The translations under genes and the position numbers were made by a program. Positions 62,245-64,000 of a DNA stretch of 64,000 nucleotides are shown here, piece after piece. The notes beneath the pieces were generated by a model. The model was not told where the DNA came from. It saw only the letters and a list, made by a program, of their open reading frames with translations, and did not search any database. Source of the DNA: Sphingobacterium spiritivorum. GTDB lineage: Bacteria > Bacteroidota > Bacteroidia > Sphingobacteriales > Sphingobacteriaceae. The stretch's first letter is position 1. Every line of letters starts with the position of its first letter. The stretch lies in NCBI RefSeq assembly GCF_016724845.1, contig NZ_CP068082.1:1240001-1304000 (forward strand). Reading direction: 5' to 3'.

Positions 62245-62628
62245 TTATTTATTTGGCCACAATGGGTACTCGTGGAAATGGTGTAATAAGTATCCGCCTT
62301 CTGTCAGCATTAATATAATGAAGTAGACGATGAATATAAATACAACACCACAACATACGATGAAACTTGATTTTTCAAATTTCAAGTGCATGAAGTAAGC
62401 CACAATGTAGTAAGCTTTTACCAATGTCAATACGATATAGATTGTATTAACCAATGCACCCTTAGCAAGTATCTGCCAGTGGTGAACAAATCCCAAAGCG
62501 ATTAAAAACTCTAAACAGGTAAGTGCTAAAAGGACAAAGAATATTCTCCAGATTCCTTTTTTATCCATACCCTCGTGATCATGGCCATGACCTTCGTGTG
62601 CTGCTGTATTATCGTGATGATTTGACAT
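62245..62628 (-). CDS. Cytochrome c oxidase subunit IV family protein
   Basis: A 127-residue protein with a His/Asp-rich N-terminus (HHDNTAAHEGHGHDHEGM, about residues 4-21) and three hydrophobic helices (IFFVLLALTCLEFLIALGFV, NTIYIVLTLVKAYYIVAYFMHL, IVCCGVVFIFIVYFIILML). VKAYYIVAYFMHLKFE is the hallmark of bacterial subunit IV (CyoD/CtaF-like), which helps assemble the copper centre. The His-rich tail may bind metal. It follows the second subunit III gene by 22 bp. Confidence 0.88.
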   Translation of the reverse strand: MSNHHDNTAAHEGHGHDHEGMDKKGIWRIFFVLLALTCLEFLIALGFVHHWQILAKGALVNTIYIVLTLVKAYYIVAYFMHLKFEKSSFIVCCGVVFIFIVYFIILMLTEGGYLLHHFHEYPLWPNK

Positions 62629-62650
62629 AATCGATTCGTGTTAAAAGTAA

Positions 62651-63385
62651 TTAGACTAAGTAGAAGAATGTAAATACGAATACCCATACTAAGTCGACAA
62701 AGTGCCAGTAAAGACCTACTTTCTCAACCATCAGGTATGAACCTCTGTTCTGAAACGTATTATTCAATGTCATACACAGAATAATGATATTCAAAATGAC
62801 ACCTATCGATACGTGGAATCCATGGAAACCTGTAATGGTAAAGAATAAGTTAGAGAACTGCAATGCAGACACATATGAAATGTCTTTCGAGAAATATGGA
62901 GCAAGAGCTTCAGGAATAGCATTACCTTCCAGACCAGTAGCCGGATTTTGTCCGAACCAGAAGCCAAGGTGATGTAAGTGCGTCCACTCTGTAGCCTGAC
63001 AACCCAAGAAAGCCAAACCACCTAATATAGTCCAAAGCATCCATTTTACAACTTCGTCTTTCTTATTGCGATGACCCGCATCTACCGCTAATACCATCGT
63101 AACGGAACTCATGATCAGGATAAAGGTCATGATACCTACGAACACCAACGGTTGTCCGTGATCTGCGATAAGCGGGATAGACTGGAATACTTTATCAGGA
63201 TCCGGCCATGTGAAATGCGCAAAACGTTGAGCTCCATAATAGATCAGGAATGCTGAAAATGTAAATGCGTCTGACACAAGGAAAAACCACATCATGATCT
63301 TTCCATACTCTAGGTTCCAAGGGGACTTACCGCCACTCCAAGGGCCGTCCTTTACCTTATCCAATTGCGATACAGTTGTACTCAT
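62651..63385 (-). CDS. Cytochrome c oxidase subunit III (long form)
   Basis: A 244-residue membrane protein of the heme-copper oxidase subunit III family. Helices include KIMMWFFLVSDAFTFSAFLIYYG and, near the C-terminus, FFTITGFHGFHVSIGVILNIIILC followed by YWHFVDLVWVFVFTFFYLV, which carry the conserved H-G-x-H and W-H-F-V-D motifs. Subunit III stabilises proton uptake in the aa3/caa3 complex. A second subunit III-like gene precedes it by 9 bp. Confidence 0.93.
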   Translation of the reverse strand: MSTTVSQLDKVKDGPWSGGKSPWNLEYGKIMMWFFLVSDAFTFSAFLIYYGAQRFAHFTWPDPDKVFQSIPLIADHGQPLVFVGIMTFILIMSSVTMVLAVDAGHRNKKDEVVKWMLWTILGGLAFLGCQATEWTHLHHLGFWFGQNPATGLEGNAIPEALAPYFSKDISYVSALQFSNLFFTITGFHGFHVSIGVILNIIILCMTLNNTFQNRGSYLMVEKVGLYWHFVDLVWVFVFTFFYLV

Positions 63386-63394
63386 TGTTTAGTA

Positions 63395-63991
63395 TTATTG
63401 ATTCAAAAGTAAGAAAACATATATATAAATCCATAAAAGATCGAGAAAATGCCAGAAAATAGTGGCAAGTTCCATGCGGAAAAGATTATTGTCATAAGGG
63501 ATCGGCTTAGCCGCTCCGGTATAACATCTAATCAATACGATCAGTCCCGCAATAATATGCGCTAAGTGCATGCCCGTAAATACATAAATAAATGACTGGG
63601 AGGCATTGATATTAAGGAAATAGATTCCACGTTCAATTAGGACCTGCCATGCATGTACCTGACATACGAAGAAAAGAATTCCGAGCAACACTGTTGCAAG
63701 GAGTAATCCCTTCTGTTTAGCAAATTGCTTTTCTTTGACAGCCTTATAAGAGAGGTGTAATGTAACACTACTCAGTAATATAAGCACTGTACTGTAGATA
63801 AAAGCATTAGGAAGCGTAGTTTTGATACCTTTATCTACGCCACTGGCTGTATACACAATGAAACCACTGGACAGCGCAGCAAACATCATAAACATACCAA
63901 TCATTCCAAGCCAGAGATTGAATTTCTTGGCTTTTCGGGATTGTTGCAATTCCTCTTCCTGTAATTCTGTATTAACCATATCTACTACCAT
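63395..63991 (-). CDS. Cytochrome c oxidase subunit III (short form)
   Basis: A 198-residue five-helix subunit III-like protein. FIYVFTGMHLAHIIAGLIVLI and the terminal LATIFWHFLDLLWIYIYVFLLL are the counterparts of the motifs in the next gene, and the first helix is FNLWLGMIGMFMMFAALSSGFIVY. The ATG at 63991 is used; a second ATG at 63979 is possible and the upstream context lies beyond the window. Paired short and long subunit III genes are usual in Bacteroidota cox clusters. The catalytic subunits are presumably encoded further to the right. Confidence 0.9.
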   Translation of the reverse strand: MVVDMVNTELQEEELQQSRKAKKFNLWLGMIGMFMMFAALSSGFIVYTASGVDKGIKTTLPNAFIYSTVLILLSSVTLHLSYKAVKEKQFAKQKGLLLATVLLGILFFVCQVHAWQVLIERGIYFLNINASQSFIYVFTGMHLAHIIAGLIVLIRCYTGAAKPIPYDNNLFRMELATIFWHFLDLLWIYIYVFLLLNQ

Positions 63992-64000
63992 TATTTAAAT

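Noticed and set aside
1..64000. Prophage, insertion sequence, CRISPR or toxin-antitoxin loci
   Set aside because: No transposase, integrase, repeat-spacer array or toxin-like pair was found; gene content and codon style look uniform across the window.

Overview
The window looks like an ordinary chromosomal segment of a Bacteroidota bacterium, most likely a Sphingobacteriaceae (Sphingobacterium-like) species. The reasons are moderate A+T-rich coding DNA, repeated promoter elements of the phylum-specific form TTTG-N19-TAnnTTTG, scarce Shine-Dalgarno sequences, several TTG/GTG starts, and phylum-typical families (DUF4834, DUF4920, DUF3817, CarD-free cox cluster with two subunit III genes, an EMAP-tailed MetG). 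No prophage, insertion sequence, CRISPR array, tRNA or rRNA gene was seen. The species assignment is inference from protein style only.

Layout. 1-7485: the end of one dihydrolipoyl dehydrogenase gene, a thioesterase, a DUF3817 protein, a complete second lpdA, a LacI regulator with a palindromic operator, an S41 lipoprotein protease, and a lolD-led leftward unit with two odd small proteins. 7663-11241: sucC, asnS and a YciO-like gene. 11301-22318: leftward recF/DUF721, tilS, a CAP10-type glycosyltransferase with rdgB, a deoxyhypusine-synthase-like gene and a dipeptide epimerase, interrupted by a rightward OstA/LptA-like gene. 22518-28514: gltB-gltD, the NADPH glutamate synthase. 28644-31800: leftward tgt, LptF/G permease and an EamA transporter. 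32035-38389: rightward glycosyltransferase, rsmG, dprA, an MHS transporter, the SRP RNA gene and accD. 38408-45516: a small HExxH protein, MerR, fbp, a YfcE-like phosphodiesterase, trmN6, an outer-membrane protein and mutS. 46037-46765: mtgA.

46860-50809 is the most interesting accessory region: a sulfane-sulfur handling island. It has a CstB-like persulfide dioxygenase-rhodanese, a TauE/SafE exporter, a Crp/Fnr regulator and two half-size YeeE/YedE proteins. Its two leftward promoters each carry a GTrAC-N4-GTTAC dyad at exactly the same distance (36.5 nt) from a -7 element, and both lack a recognisable -33 box. That arrangement suggests class II activation by the locally encoded Crp/Fnr protein.

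50894-60408: an S4-domain protein, dapD, tsaC, a DUF4920 protein, a lipoprotein, folP, brnQ, metG, an LD-carboxypeptidase and a DoxX protein. 60460-63991: the distal part of a leftward cytochrome c oxidase cluster (two subunit III genes, subunit IV, an SCO-family protein with no cysteine, DUF420) ending in a conserved unknown. Most of the content is housekeeping metabolism, translation, DNA repair and envelope assembly. The unusual points are single-gene oddities and the sulfur regulon rather than a large new system.
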